A stretch of 64,000 bases of DNA from Arachidicoccus terrestris (GCF_020042345.1 NZ_CP083387.1:1984001-2048000); one strand, 5' to 3'. Shown: positions 1 through 9,934, counted from the stretch's first letter. Notes: generated by a model from the sequence alone, not told the origin. Made by a program: numbers and translations.

Positions 1-84
1 CTGATTTAAAAAGTCTTTATTACAACTCAATGTAAGAAGTAGGAGCACCCCTGCTAACCATGTATATTTGATTGATCGTTTCAT
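1..84 (-). CDS. SusD/RagB-type nutrient-binding lipoprotein, N-terminal fragment
   Basis: Only the first 28 codons lie in the window; the gene continues past the left edge. The visible protein starts MKRSIKYTW, has a hydrophobic stretch, and reaches a lipobox-like LLTLSC with Cys21, followed by NKDFLNQ, the usual start of a mature SusD. It begins 29 bases after the stop of the SusC gene in the same direction, which is the standard susC-susD order. A SusD protein is an outer-membrane surface lipoprotein that lids its SusC partner and binds oligosaccharide. The family call rests on the signal peptide, the short mature N-terminus and the position, not on the body of the protein. Confidence 0.8.
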   Translation of the reverse strand, partial: MKRSIKYTWLAGVLLLLTLSCNKDFLNQ

Positions 85-113
85 CTTTATATTTTTTGTC
101 ATAGGATGTATAA

Positions 114-3100
114 TTAAAAGCTGAATCCAAAACCAACTGCATAGGTCTTGGTATTTGGATAAGTATCCCCTCTTCCATTGCCCAATTCAACATCATAGAT
201 CTTAAAGGGGCTAAAAGTCAACAGATTAATCCCTTCCAAAAAGAAATAGGCATTCTTAAGGCCCATTCGCTTCACAGCAGCTTTGGGAAGATTGTAATTG
301 AGCGTCAAACTCTTTAAACGTAAATACTTCCCATTTTTTAACCACCAGGTACTATTTTCATAATTGTCATTGATGGTACCGGGGGTGAGTCTGGGATAAA
401 ATGCGTGAGGGTCAGGGTTTTGTTCACTCCATCTGTCATTGATATTGCTAAGCACATTGCCGCGGCTTAACCCCTGCTGAAAAGGCTGCAATCCTTCCCC
501 GCTGAGCATTAAGTCAACATTGCCTACGCCCTGGAAAAGGCCGGACAGGGAAAAATTTTTGTAACTAAAAGAAAACCCAAGGCCATACACCATTTCAGGA
601 ATAGAGCCGTAGCCAATGGGAACCATATCGTAGCTATCGATCTTTCCGTCGCCATTCATATCCTTGAATTTTATATCTCCCGGACGCACATCGCCGTTTT
701 GGGCAGGGCTGTTTTCGATCTCTGCTTCACTTTCAAACAGGCCTAAGGCCACATAACCGAAAGTCTGATTGACCTTTCTACCTTTACGTTCCATCCACGG
801 ATACTTATAATTTGGCAGATCATCTTCAATAACCTTGTTTCTGGACCAGGTGAAATTGCCCATAAACTCATAACTGAAATCTCCCATTTTGCCTCTCCAT
901 GTTAAAGTCCCGTCTATACCATGGTTGTCGATGATCCCGACATTACCATACGGATTGGCCTGCAAGCCTAAATAGTAAGGCAACGATGCTCTTCTGAGGA
1001 AGATCCCCGTTCTGTGCTCCTTAAATATATCTGCCTGTAAACTGATCTTTCCATCCAGGGCATCCAGATCAATCCCAAGGTTAGTCTTTTTAGCCACTTC
1101 CCAGGTAACATCAGAAGCATAATCACCGATATCCTTTCCACCATACTTGTTATCCATTTTCTCCCCAAACGTATAGCCACTGGTATTGTCTACGGTAGCA
1201 ATATAGGCAAACCTTCTCCCATAAACCTGACTGCTGTTGACATCAATCTGACTGCTGCCTACCTCGCCATGTGAAAATCGGAATTTCAGCAAGGAAATCG
1301 CATCTCTGAGTGGCTCAAAGAACTTTTCTTTAGAAACCACCCAACCCAGGCCGATAGAAGGAAAAAAGCCATAACGATTTTCCGGAGAGAAGTTTTCTGA
1401 ACCATTATAGCCAAAATCAAACTCTGCAAAATAACGGTCATCAAAACCATAAGAAGCTCTTCCGGCAAGGCCCCTGAATCTGAACGGGAGTGAAGTAATC
1501 ACGTCATCCGCCTGGGTATTAAGCTTATCACTTTGATTATAGAGTAACATGCCGCTGACGTCATGTTTACCGAAATTTCTTCGATAGTTCAGAGAAAACT
1601 CATTATAGATCGTTCTGTCACCTTTTTTAACCAGGCTATAATTCAAATACTCAGTTCCTTTACCCGGATTGGTTAACTGTTCAATTAATTGGCCATTTTC
1701 ATCCCTTCCTATTGCCAAATAGGTATCCGGTACTTTTTCCCGGTGCATGCTGGTATAGTTATAGGTATCGAAAGCAAACTTGCCGTTAATGCTCAGCCCC
1801 TTCGTTATAATATCAAGATCCTGGGTCACCTGAAGATTGGATGCTAACTGGCTGCGCCACTGGTTAATATAACCGGTTTGAGTAAGCTGTGCATAGGGAT
1901 TGGTTAAACCGGAACTGGCCACATCGGGTGTCTTTCCGTCAGAATACATAATGGGATGGATGACGGGCGTTTTCATAAAAGCGTTGCCAAAAATGGTACC
2001 CATTCCTGTTCCCGGATAATTGACATTGATCAGATACCCTCGGACCCCTAATTTCACTTCTGTCGTCTTAGTCACATTCACCGTCAGGTTGGAAGTAACA
2101 TTATACCGTTTAAGGCTATTTTGTGAGTCATATTTTTGCAGTGAGTCCTGCTTATACATACCGGTTTCATTATAATAGCTTAATCCAATGTAATATTTTG
2201 CATTTTCTGATCCCCCACTAATATTCGCGTTGGCATTTCTCTGATGCCCCATATTACGGAACAAAGCATCATACCAGTCCACATCGGGATAAAGATCCGG
2301 ATCTTCGCCACTGGCCGTTTTGTCAATATCTTCCTGACTATATACCTGCTGACCGCCTCTCGTAACGGAAGCCTCATTAGCCGCTTTCATATAATCCACG
2401 CCACCGGCGAAGGAAGGCAGTTTCGTAAACTGAGTAAGCCCTTCATTGTACCTCACTTTGATAACCGGCTTACCAATCGCACCTGTTTTGGTGCTGATCA
2501 AAATAACGCCATTAGCGCCTCTGACGCCATAGACCGCCGTTGCGGCGGCATCTTTTAAAATAGAAAAACTCGAAATGTCTTCGGGGTCGATATCTGAGAA
2601 GTCCCTCGGGACACCGTCTACTAACACTAACGGCGCGCTGAGGCTGCTGGAAAATGTTGAAATACCCCGAATCCAGATATCTGCGCCTTTTGATCCCAGC
2701 TCTCCGCTTCTCTGTACAGAAACAACACCTGCCAGACGACCGGCCAGCGCCGTATTCAGATTGGCCGTAGGTAATTTAAGTTGTTTTACATCTACCGTAC
2801 TTTGGGCGCCGACCATACTGATCTTTTTCTGACGGCCATAGCCTATTGCCACCACTTCATTTAAACTACCGGATATAGCTACCATGGTCACATTCAGATC
2901 CACCCGGTTCTTGACAGGTAAGGTGATGGTTTCATAACCTACAAATGAAAACTGCAGTGAGTCTGTCGGCTTAACGTAAAGCTTATAATGACCCAGGGAG
3001 TCGGTCACCGTCCCTTCACTGGATCCGATGATCTGAACAGAAACCCCCTGTAAATTATTATCCAGCGGGTCTTTTACTGTACCTGTAATAGTGACCTGTT

Positions 3101-3458
3101 CAACGATCTTCTCCTGTTCATGATTTACCTGTTTTCTGGCTCCGGGATGAATAATGATTCTGCCGCCCACCTTCTTGTAAGTCAATCCGGTTCCCGACAA
3201 TAGCTTTTCCAGCACAACATCTAGAGTAGCATTGCTGGCCAAAACACTGACCTGTTGCTTTAGATCCCCGACAGAGCTATAGATGAAATCAACGCCCGTC
3301 TTTTGATGCAACTGCTTGAATGCATCTTCTAACGGTATGTTTTCAAGGCGGACGGTAATCTTGTCCGTTTGCTTAATCTGGCCATAACTCTGGACAGCAA
3401 TTCCCGACTGGAGTAGCAATAGCATCCCCATAAGGCATGTAAATAGACCTTTGTTCAT
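114..3458 (-). CDS. SusC/RagA-family TonB-dependent receptor with STN signalling domain
   Basis: Outer-membrane receptor that imports oligosaccharides with energy from TonB. The start at 3458 (MNKGLFTC) is preferred to one 24 codons upstream because it places a normal signal peptide at the N-terminus; this gives 1114 residues. Order of domains: signal peptide, STN domain (about residues 35-105), carboxypeptidase-regulatory-like beta domain (about 123-205), plug with the typical VLVDGVPRD and GVRGANGVILI motifs, then the 22-strand barrel ending in GFGFSF. The STN domain is the part that signals to a FecR anti-sigma factor, and a FecR gene lies directly upstream, so this receptor probably controls its own transcription on substrate binding. 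The substrate cannot be read from the sequence. Confidence 0.95.
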   Translation of the reverse strand: MNKGLFTCLMGMLLLLQSGIAVQSYGQIKQTDKITVRLENIPLEDAFKQLHQKTGVDFIYSSVGDLKQQVSVLASNATLDVVLEKLLSGTGLTYKKVGGRIIIHPGARKQVNHEQEKIVEQVTITGTVKDPLDNNLQGVSVQIIGSSEGTVTDSLGHYKLYVKPTDSLQFSFVGYETITLPVKNRVDLNVTMVAISGSLNEVVAIGYGRQKKISMVGAQSTVDVKQLKLPTANLNTALAGRLAGVVSVQRSGELGSKGADIWIRGISTFSSSLSAPLVLVDGVPRDFSDIDPEDISSFSILKDAAATAVYGVRGANGVILISTKTGAIGKPVIKVRYNEGLTQFTKLPSFAGGVDYMKAANEASVTRGGQQVYSQEDIDKTASGEDPDLYPDVDWYDALFRNMGHQRNANANISGGSENAKYYIGLSYYNETGMYKQDSLQKYDSQNSLKRYNVTSNLTVNVTKTTEVKLGVRGYLINVNYPGTGMGTIFGNAFMKTPVIHPIMYSDGKTPDVASSGLTNPYAQLTQTGYINQWRSQLASNLQVTQDLDIITKGLSINGKFAFDTYNYTSMHREKVPDTYLAIGRDENGQLIEQLTNPGKGTEYLNYSLVKKGDRTIYNEFSLNYRRNFGKHDVSGMLLYNQSDKLNTQADDVITSLPFRFRGLAGRASYGFDDRYFAEFDFGYNGSENFSPENRYGFFPSIGLGWVVSKEKFFEPLRDAISLLKFRFSHGEVGSSQIDVNSSQVYGRRFAYIATVDNTSGYTFGEKMDNKYGGKDIGDYASDVTWEVAKKTNLGIDLDALDGKISLQADIFKEHRTGIFLRRASLPYYLGLQANPYGNVGIIDNHGIDGTLTWRGKMGDFSYEFMGNFTWSRNKVIEDDLPNYKYPWMERKGRKVNQTFGYVALGLFESEAEIENSPAQNGDVRPGDIKFKDMNGDGKIDSYDMVPIGYGSIPEMVYGLGFSFSYKNFSLSGLFQGVGNVDLMLSGEGLQPFQQGLSRGNVLSNINDRWSEQNPDPHAFYPRLTPGTINDNYENSTWWLKNGKYLRLKSLTLNYNLPKAAVKRMGLKNAYFFLEGINLLTFSPFKIYDVELGNGRGDTYPNTKTYAVGFGFSF

Positions 3459-3550
3459 AAAAACGTAAATATTAATATGGATTAAAAGTATTCCCTTAGG
3501 CCCCGCAAAGACACCAGAGCATAGGCACATTTTTAAAGGCGCTCACGGCA

Positions 3551-4525
3551 TCAATGCATTTCAGTGATCAAAATTTTTTTCCCATTCGCTTTATATTCAG
3601 CATTTATCGTTAGACACAATATTTCCAGTAATTCTTTCGCATCTTCTATTTTACCAAAGTTACCCGAGACCTCCGTTTCACTCAGGGAAGGATTAGCAAA
3701 GCTGACTGCCAATCCGTAGTTCCTTTTAATATAACCAGCTATATCTTCCATTTTGGTATGATAAAATACCACTTCTTTTCTGATCCAGCTAGGCTGTTGA
3801 TCGTGTGCAAAAACCTCACTATTAAGTTCATGGCTTCTTTTATCATACTCCAGCTGTTCGCCTGGGTGAAGAATAGCTGCTGGCGTCTTCTGCTGCCTGG
3901 TAGATTGAACCGCCACTTTACCTGAAAGAACGGATACGGTAACATCATTGTCTTCCATATAGTCTGAAACATCAAAATGTGTTCCCAGGACGGTCACCTG
4001 CCAGCTGGAAGTGTGTACGACAAAAGGCCTTTTTGTATCCCTTGAAATTTCAAAATATGCCTGTCCATCCAAATACACATCCCTTGAATGACTACCAAAA
4101 CTATCGGTATAACGAAGACGGCTTTTAGCATTGAGCCAAACTTTGCTGCCATCACTGAGCTGCAATTGTTTTATTTGTGCCATATTTGTTTCAGCTACCT
4201 TTTCAATAACCACCTTAGTGTTTATTTCAGCAGAAGGTTTCATCCATAAAACATAGACTGGAATCATCAGCAAAATAATCACTGATGCAGCGGCTAGCCA
4301 TACCCAGCTGGTGCTTCGTCCTGTATTCTTTTTTCCCGGTAGTTTTGCCGTATTAATCCTGCTTTTTAGATCAGTTAGAAAAGCAGCTTTCTTATCTTCA
4401 CTTAAGTTTTCCCATGGGTTGTTGCCTTGTGTTGCACTGTCCAGCCACATTTCTACTTTCTTGGCTTCTTCATCGGAGACGGTTCCTTTTAGAAATTTTT
4501 TTAATAAATTTTTCTTTCTTCCCAT
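3551..4525 (-). CDS. FecR-family anti-sigma factor
   Basis: Inner-membrane regulator that holds an ECF sigma factor until the outer-membrane receptor signals. The start chosen (MGRKKNLLKK, 324 residues) matches the usual family N-terminus; an in-frame start 17 codons upstream at 4576 is possible. A cytoplasmic sigma-binding helical region (about 1-70) is followed by one membrane helix (about 74-94), a periplasmic FecR beta domain (about 120-215, including DGSKVWLNA and VLGTHFDVS) and a C-terminal DUF4974-type domain resembling STN. It lies between the sigma gene and the STN-carrying SusC, all in one direction, with 92 bases to the SusC start. The standard model is SusC STN to FecR to sigma. 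Confidence 0.93.
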   Translation of the reverse strand: MGRKKNLLKKFLKGTVSDEEAKKVEMWLDSATQGNNPWENLSEDKKAAFLTDLKSRINTAKLPGKKNTGRSTSWVWLAAASVIILLMIPVYVLWMKPSAEINTKVVIEKVAETNMAQIKQLQLSDGSKVWLNAKSRLRYTDSFGSHSRDVYLDGQAYFEISRDTKRPFVVHTSSWQVTVLGTHFDVSDYMEDNDVTVSVLSGKVAVQSTRQQKTPAAILHPGEQLEYDKRSHELNSEVFAHDQQPSWIRKEVVFYHTKMEDIAGYIKRNYGLAVSFANPSLSETEVSGNFGKIEDAKELLEILCLTINAEYKANGKKILITEMH

Positions 4526-4667
4526 GGATATCACAACTGATTTATCGCCCTGATCGTATTGTAAGTCGTTCAACAATTATACAGGTACTATGTAAAAATT
4601 AAAAATATCGAATTTTTCGAGTAACGTCTCAAAAGCGGCAGGTATTGATAAGAATAAAAAGAGCGCC

Positions 4668-5246
4668 CTACAGCGTGCTGCCTAACAGCCATATTAATAA
4701 TGGGATCAATGCGATCCTATTTAAAACAACCCTTAGTTTCTTCAAAGCGGTAGATAATTGATTTTTAACCGTCTGTTCGGAGACCCTCATTTCTGCAGCA
4801 ATCTCAGTGACACTCAAATGATGCTGTCTGCTTAGAATAAATGTTTCACGCATCCGGCCGGGCAGGCGACTCACTTCCTGATCCATTATACAATTCAGAT
4901 TGTTATAGACTGTCTGATCGAATACGCTCTCTTCTGTATGCTGATCCATTGACAACACCATTTCCTTGTAATATTTCCTATGGGTATTCTTACGGATATG
5001 GTCGATCATTTTGTATTTGAGAGCAGCAAATAGATAGGTCCTGACAGAAACATTCAGGTCGAGGGTTGCCCGACGCTCATAAAAACTGACAAAAACATCA
5101 TGAACAAGGTCCCGGCTTTCCTCCAGTGAAGATAAGCGGGCGGCACTATAGTTGATGAGCTGAGGCGCATAAGTATTATAAACAGTTTCAAACGCCTTAG
5201 GGCAATCAGCCTTTAATTTCTCTATAAACATTGTATCAATGGTCAT
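4668..5246 (-). CDS. ECF RNA polymerase sigma factor (Bacteroidota sigma-70 family)
   Basis: Alternative sigma factor of 192 residues. Region 2 lies at about 20-90 (YAPQLINYSA through YKMIDHIRK) and region 4 at about 128-172, with a helix-turn-helix LSVTEIAAEMRVSEQTVKN. After region 4 the protein ends in a hydrophobic tail (about residues 178-192, IALIPLLIWLLG) that could contact the membrane or FecR; tails of this kind are seen in some Bacteroidota ECF factors. It is followed by FecR, SusC and SusD, so it most likely activates this glycan-uptake operon. A start five codons later (MFIEKL) is equally possible. Confidence 0.93.
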   Translation of the reverse strand: MTIDTMFIEKLKADCPKAFETVYNTYAPQLINYSAARLSSLEESRDLVHDVFVSFYERRATLDLNVSVRTYLFAALKYKMIDHIRKNTHRKYYKEMVLSMDQHTEESVFDQTVYNNLNCIMDQEVSRLPGRMRETFILSRQHHLSVTEIAAEMRVSEQTVKNQLSTALKKLRVVLNRIALIPLLIWLLGSTL

Positions 5247-5646
5247 CAGCTTTACCTCTTTAAATGATTATACCTCTGGAACGGTTTTATTGTCCGTGCA
5301 GCAATGCTCTCTTTATAATATGAGATTAAAAAACGCAAACTTCCTGTATCTGTTTAACTCAATTATTGTTTTAGTGTTATGCCAATATTATATTCCGCTA
5401 ACACTGCTCTCACCTCCGGCCAGTACGGGCAGATTCCGGCAAACTTTCACCAGGGCTTCAAAACCCACAATAAAGCATTTTCTATCTGAACCTGTTAATT
5501 TCGAATCGAACGGTTTTATACCTCTAACCCTTTCCATAACAATCATTTACATGCTAGAATAGTCCAAGTTCGAAATTTTTCGAAAACAAATATAACTAAA
5601 CAAAACAATTGATTCCAAAATTAAATGAGACTTTCCGGGATTATAC

Positions 5647-5660
5647 GCAAACGATTGACA
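5647..5660. promoter_or_regulatory. Operator-like motif GCAAACGATTGACA
   Basis: The core GCAAACGATTG is an imperfect inverted repeat around CG, as in LacI/GalR-family operators. Thirteen bases are identical to the motif at 24492-24504, and the core resembles sites at 32259-32270 and 50607-50618. It lies about 400 bases upstream of the sigma gene of the left-hand SusC operon. Function is inferred from the recurrence. Confidence 0.35.
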
Positions 5661-5773
5661 GGCTACATCTGTTTATAAATCAATTCATTACTGAATCCGA
5701 AACTCTAAATCGATATGCCGGCCGGCTTATCCTTCCCGGCGAAAACTCCGGCTTTCTAATGATCATGACGCCA

Positions 5774-5814
5774 AAAACCCCCTGTGTGGCTTTTTATGCA
5801 ACACAGGGGGTTTT
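5774..5814 (-). terminator. Strong hairpin terminator after the permease gene
   Basis: Two perfect 14-base arms (5774-5787 and 5801-5814; AAAACCCCCTGTGT) with a 13-base loop, flanked by A and T runs, so it could work in both directions. It lies 90 bases past the stop of the minus-strand permease gene and is the likely end of that transcript. Confidence 0.8.
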
Positions 5815-5904
5815 ATTTTATCAGCTAGTTTCGGACATTTGTTTGTCAAAAACTTTCCTGCAATAGCCGTTATGATCGGTCATCCGTTCAGATAAAGGGT
5901 AATT

Positions 5905-8334
5905 CTATTCCGCTTTCAGGACCTTCACCGGATTAGCGAGCGCGGCTTTAACAGACTGGAAACTGACCGTCACCAGGGCAATGAAAAGTGCAGCGCCTCC
6001 TGCCACGACAAATATCCACCAGGCAATATTCGTTCTGAAAGCAAATTCCTGTAACCAGGAGTGCATAAAGAACCACGCAATCGGGGCAGCGATCACGAAA
6101 GCCAGCAGCACAAGAAATACGAACTCCCTGCTCAACAATTGAACGATCCCCACATTACTGGCACCGAGTACCTTTCTAATACCGATCTCTTTCGTTCGCT
6201 GTTCTACTGCAAACATTGCGAGCCCGAATAGGCCCAGGCAGGCTATAAATATGGCCAGAGAGGAAAACACGATAGAAGTCGTTCCAGCCCTTGTCTCCGC
6301 CTGGTACATATCATTAAAGGAGTCATCCAGGAACCTATAGCTGAATGGCATCCCTGGCGCAAACTTCTCCCAGACATGCTTAATTCGGCCAATCAGGGCC
6401 GCAATATCAGAAGTACTGATTTTAAAGGAAGCTGTATATGGGCTGCGTTTCAGGAATAGCCCCAATGGCCCGATATTACTATGCAAAGATTCATAATTGA
6501 AGTTCTTCAGAACACCGATGACATGATATTTAAGAACATTGCCCTTATTGTCGGTGCTATACAGATACTTCCCAATCGGATCACCGGCGCCCAGGTATTT
6601 TGCGGTTGTCTCATTAATAACGACGGCCGTCGAATCGCTGACAAAGTCCCTGGAGAAATTCCTGCCTTTTATCAACTGCATACCTAAGGTACTGATGTAA
6701 TCTTCATCCACCTTCCAGTTCTGCATGGAAAATCCATTGGTCGACGTCATAACCGGTGCGGTCGAATAGGTGTTATCGCCCCTGAAAGAGTTAGACACCG
6801 GTAAATAAGCACTAAATGTACCTTCCTTTATCTCAGGCATTTTAAGCAGTTCATTTTTGAATGCCTCAGCATGGTCACCTAATGGGCCGGTCTCATTTAA
6901 TATCAGCACCTGATCTTTGACAAACCCAATATTTTTTGTCTGTATATAATGGAGCTGTCTGTACACCACTATCGTTGCAATGATCAGAACGATTGAGATC
7001 GAAAACTGAAACACCACTAGTCCATTTCTGAATTTGCCGGATCTACCTCCCATTTTGAGTTTCCCTTTTAACACCTGAACCGGTCTGAAACCAGAAAGGA
7101 AAAACGCCGGATAAATCCCGGCAATAAAACCAACCAATAACGGCAACAAGACAATCGTAACCAGGAACGCCGGTGTAAACAGCGTGGAAAAATGCAGGCT
7201 TTTGCCCGCTAGCTGATTGAACCCGGGAATGGCGAAAAAGTCGATCAAAAGCGCGAAAACCATAGCGACAACGACCATTACGATTGATTCCAGCAGGAAC
7301 TGAAAAACCAGCTGCTTCCTATCGGTACCAAACACCTTTCTCATGCCAACTTCCTTGGCACGGGCCCCAGACCTGGCCGTCGTCAGATTAATAAAATTGA
7401 CGCACGCCATCAACAAAATAAACAGCGCTACCGCACTAAAAATATACACATACTGAATATTGCCACCGGGTGATATCTCTAATACCCGGTCGCTATGCAA
7501 ATGCACATCCGTCAAGGGCATCAGGGAATAGGTCAGTATTTTATTTACTTTATCAGCGCCAATCGAGGAAACATCAATAAATCTGGCAGCGTAAGGAAGT
7601 ACATATTTCCGCACATAATCGGGAAAATGCTTTTCAAATGCATGGTAGTCGGTCCCTTTTTTAAGCTTTAAATAGGTATAGAAATTATGGCTGGTCGCTG
7701 CACCCCAGTTATACTGGACATCTTGCATATCGAACAAAAAATCAAACTGGAACTGGCTATTGGCAGGAATATCTTTAATAACAGCTGTGACCAGAAATGG
7801 CTTCAACGAATCTCCGTGTTTAACCTCTAAGCGTCTGCCCAGGGCATCTACTGTTCCAAAATACTTCTTTGCGGAACTGGCCGTCACAACGACAGTGCCG
7901 GGCTTATCTAAAGCATGCCTGGCATCGCCGGCAATCACCGGCAACTGAAAAACATCAAAGAAAGTAGAATCTACGCTGGCAACCCGTTTCTCATTGAAGT
8001 ATTCATTACCCTTTTTAATTAATCTGGCACCGTCATTATTATATATTCTGGTATAAGCTTCTACCTGCGGATAATCTTTCTTCAGTGTCGGCCCCATTAT
8101 ATCTGAGCTCTGCGCCATACGCATTTCCCTTCCCCCAAAATTAAAATCAGTATTGACTCTGACAATCTGCTCTTTACCCGGGAAGAACCGGTCATAGCTT
8201 AATTCATCCACAACATATAGGATAATCAATATGGAGCAGGCAAGGCCAATGGCCAGGCCCGTTATATTAATAATGGAGTTGACTTTATGTTTGATCAGAC
8301 TGCGCCAGGCAGTTTTCAGATAGGTCTTGAACAT
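5905..8334 (-). CDS. ABC transporter permease, FtsX/MacB type, two-module
   Basis: Inner-membrane protein of 809 residues with the duplicated Bacteroidota layout. The N-terminal membrane helix (about 19-44) is followed by a MacB-type periplasmic domain, then an FtsX unit of three helices beginning near residue 300 (ACVNFINLTTARS, EVGMRKVFGT). A second periplasmic domain and a second FtsX unit follow (LGLFGLAMFAVEQRTKEIGIRKVLGAS), and the protein ends in the family signature NPVKVLKAE. Such proteins work with a separate MacB/LolD-like ATPase as mechanotransmission or efflux systems, but no ATPase gene is adjacent. It appears to be a single-gene transcript with a terminator downstream. Its substrate is unknown. 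Confidence 0.92.
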   Translation of the reverse strand: MFKTYLKTAWRSLIKHKVNSIINITGLAIGLACSILIILYVVDELSYDRFFPGKEQIVRVNTDFNFGGREMRMAQSSDIMGPTLKKDYPQVEAYTRIYNNDGARLIKKGNEYFNEKRVASVDSTFFDVFQLPVIAGDARHALDKPGTVVVTASSAKKYFGTVDALGRRLEVKHGDSLKPFLVTAVIKDIPANSQFQFDFLFDMQDVQYNWGAATSHNFYTYLKLKKGTDYHAFEKHFPDYVRKYVLPYAARFIDVSSIGADKVNKILTYSLMPLTDVHLHSDRVLEISPGGNIQYVYIFSAVALFILLMACVNFINLTTARSGARAKEVGMRKVFGTDRKQLVFQFLLESIVMVVVAMVFALLIDFFAIPGFNQLAGKSLHFSTLFTPAFLVTIVLLPLLVGFIAGIYPAFFLSGFRPVQVLKGKLKMGGRSGKFRNGLVVFQFSISIVLIIATIVVYRQLHYIQTKNIGFVKDQVLILNETGPLGDHAEAFKNELLKMPEIKEGTFSAYLPVSNSFRGDNTYSTAPVMTSTNGFSMQNWKVDEDYISTLGMQLIKGRNFSRDFVSDSTAVVINETTAKYLGAGDPIGKYLYSTDNKGNVLKYHVIGVLKNFNYESLHSNIGPLGLFLKRSPYTASFKISTSDIAALIGRIKHVWEKFAPGMPFSYRFLDDSFNDMYQAETRAGTTSIVFSSLAIFIACLGLFGLAMFAVEQRTKEIGIRKVLGASNVGIVQLLSREFVFLVLLAFVIAAPIAWFFMHSWLQEFAFRTNIAWWIFVVAGGAALFIALVTVSFQSVKAALANPVKVLKAE

Positions 8335-8655
8335 GACGGACTACTTTTAATGGATGATCCAAATTGCTTTTGCCCATTTGATGAAAGGTGGCCACAAAGA
8401 TCCTTAAACAGTATGCCAATAATACAATCACTGACAATCAGCTTGTTACAAAACAGACTCTTAATAAAGTGTTCATTTTTGATACAATTGCTTTATCAAC
8501 TGTCCGTTTTTAGACCAGTCTCAGACAGAAAACAGCAACAGGTACCCTAACCCTGACAAGACGATACAAGACACGCAACAAAACGGCCAGCCTGCTCTTG
8601 TAGTGAGTGGGACGGCCTATTTGCATCTCAGATTGGTATAGCTTTTTGACAGAGC
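8335..8655. other. Intergenic region between permease start and iron operon end
   Basis: About 320 bases without a supported gene. It must contain the leader of the permease gene and the 3' end of the iron operon. I see no strong hairpin and no clear promoter element. Confidence 0.5.
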
Positions 8656-9918
8656 TTAGGCCTCGGATGGCAGCCATTTAATAGCAGTGATCGTGCCACC
8701 TTCTACTTCCAGTCCACGGCTGGCGGTTGCGGCCTTCGCGTCGAACTTATACACTGCGCTCTTACCGTCACTCGTCGTGATGCCTACATAACCCGTATTG
8801 CCATCTTTAGGCGAGTAGCTATTAAGGTAAGAAACACTCGTAATTTTTGCGGGATCCGGTGTACCGGTTACCCATGTAAAATCCCTGTCATATACATTGG
8901 CCACGGCAAAACGGTCGATTTTACCACTGGCCGGGTTATCCGGGTTTGTCATCCCTAAAAGAAAAACACCCTTACCTAAGTACAGTTTATAGCCAATATA
9001 AGAAGGGCCGGACTTCTCAGTAATATTGAAAAAATAATCCTGATCATATTCTGTAGTGCCACGATTGATACGCATAAAGGCGCACGGCTTAGTGGAAGTG
9101 ATCTCGCCGTTGGTTGTCGCCTGCGGAGAAGAATAAGCATATACGTCACCTTTCTCATCCACTTCCAGACCATCTGTAAAATAAGCGCCGATAAAGCTGG
9201 TCCTGTTATCACGAATCACTTTATCCAGGGTCATATCCGGATAATTGAATACGGCGATCCAGGAGCTGTCCGGATAATTGGTCCCGAACCCATCCTTGCC
9301 ATCTGCCTTGATACTGAAATACGGCGCAAATACTTTGTCGCCCACTTGCCTGATCCAGGAAAAATGTGCCATTTCTCCGTTACCCGCCAAGGTTTTTGTA
9401 TTGATCTCTCCTTCTCCGGCAATTTGCAGAGACTCAGTATTCACCTTATACCAGTGCGAGATCTCATTGGTAATGCTACGGGACACTTTCACCATCAGGA
9501 TATCGTCATTTACCGGTGCAAAAGCCTGTACAGTCTCGGTTTGAAAATTAGTCAGTTTTTGCATTTTACCGGCATCATCCAGCTTATAGGCCGTTACGGC
9601 ACCGGGATTCCCCTGGCCATACAGCATACTGAAAAACAGATTCCCGTTGACGGTATAATATCGCCAGGAGCCATCCTGCTCAATTCCGTTGCCCGCGGTA
9701 CTGAGGGTACCTGCGTCCAGATTGTCAGCGGTCAGCAGATAATCTGCTACTCCTTCGGTCGCAGCAGGCGTGGCCGCAATGACGAACTTGCCTTCCGTTG
9801 ATCCATTTCCGCTACCATCGTCAACAGGGCTATCTGATTTGCTACAGGCTGTCCAAAGACTCAATGCCAGTAAGCCGCCTAATAAGAGTTTTGTTCTTTT
9901 CATGGTACTCCGTTTCAT
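8656..9918 (-). CDS. DUF4374-family lipoprotein, XusB-like siderophore binding candidate
   Basis: Secreted lipoprotein of 420 residues. The signal peptide ends in LALSLWTAC with Cys25, followed by a Ser/Gly/Asp-rich linker and then a repeated beta pattern consistent with a propeller (for example ISHWYKVNTESL, SWIAVFNYPDM, GYVGITTSDGKSAVYKF). The pattern fits DUF4374. In Bacteroides, proteins of this family sit beside a TonB receptor and a PepSY protein, and XusB, which captures ferric enterobactin at the cell surface, is to my knowledge one of them. Here it is the last gene of the operon, 16 bases after the receptor. The start at 9918 could instead be 9903 (MKRTKLL). The ligand is inferred from context only. 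Confidence 0.8.
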   Translation of the reverse strand: MKRSTMKRTKLLLGGLLALSLWTACSKSDSPVDDGSGNGSTEGKFVIAATPAATEGVADYLLTADNLDAGTLSTAGNGIEQDGSWRYYTVNGNLFFSMLYGQGNPGAVTAYKLDDAGKMQKLTNFQTETVQAFAPVNDDILMVKVSRSITNEISHWYKVNTESLQIAGEGEINTKTLAGNGEMAHFSWIRQVGDKVFAPYFSIKADGKDGFGTNYPDSSWIAVFNYPDMTLDKVIRDNRTSFIGAYFTDGLEVDEKGDVYAYSSPQATTNGEITSTKPCAFMRINRGTTEYDQDYFFNITEKSGPSYIGYKLYLGKGVFLLGMTNPDNPASGKIDRFAVANVYDRDFTWVTGTPDPAKITSVSYLNSYSPKDGNTGYVGITTSDGKSAVYKFDAKAATASRGLEVEGGTITAIKWLPSEA

Positions 9919-9934
9919 TTAAGATGTGATTGAA

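Larger units (their letters stand above)
5247..5904. other. Intergenic region upstream of the sigma operon and downstream of the permease gene
   Basis: No convincing gene. Two open frames on the plus strand (107 and 85 codons) have no recognisable protein features, and one runs straight through a terminator hairpin. The region holds a strong hairpin at 5774-5814, a LacI-type operator-like motif at 5647-5660 and a TTCGAA/TTCGAA repeat at 5569-5584. The promoter of the sigma gene should lie here, but I see no clear TAnnTTTG element. Confidence 0.6.

Noticed and set aside
5239-5866. Plus-strand open frames of 107 and 85 codons upstream of the sigma gene
   Set aside because: No recognisable protein pattern; the second runs through a strong terminator hairpin, and the region is expected to be regulatory.
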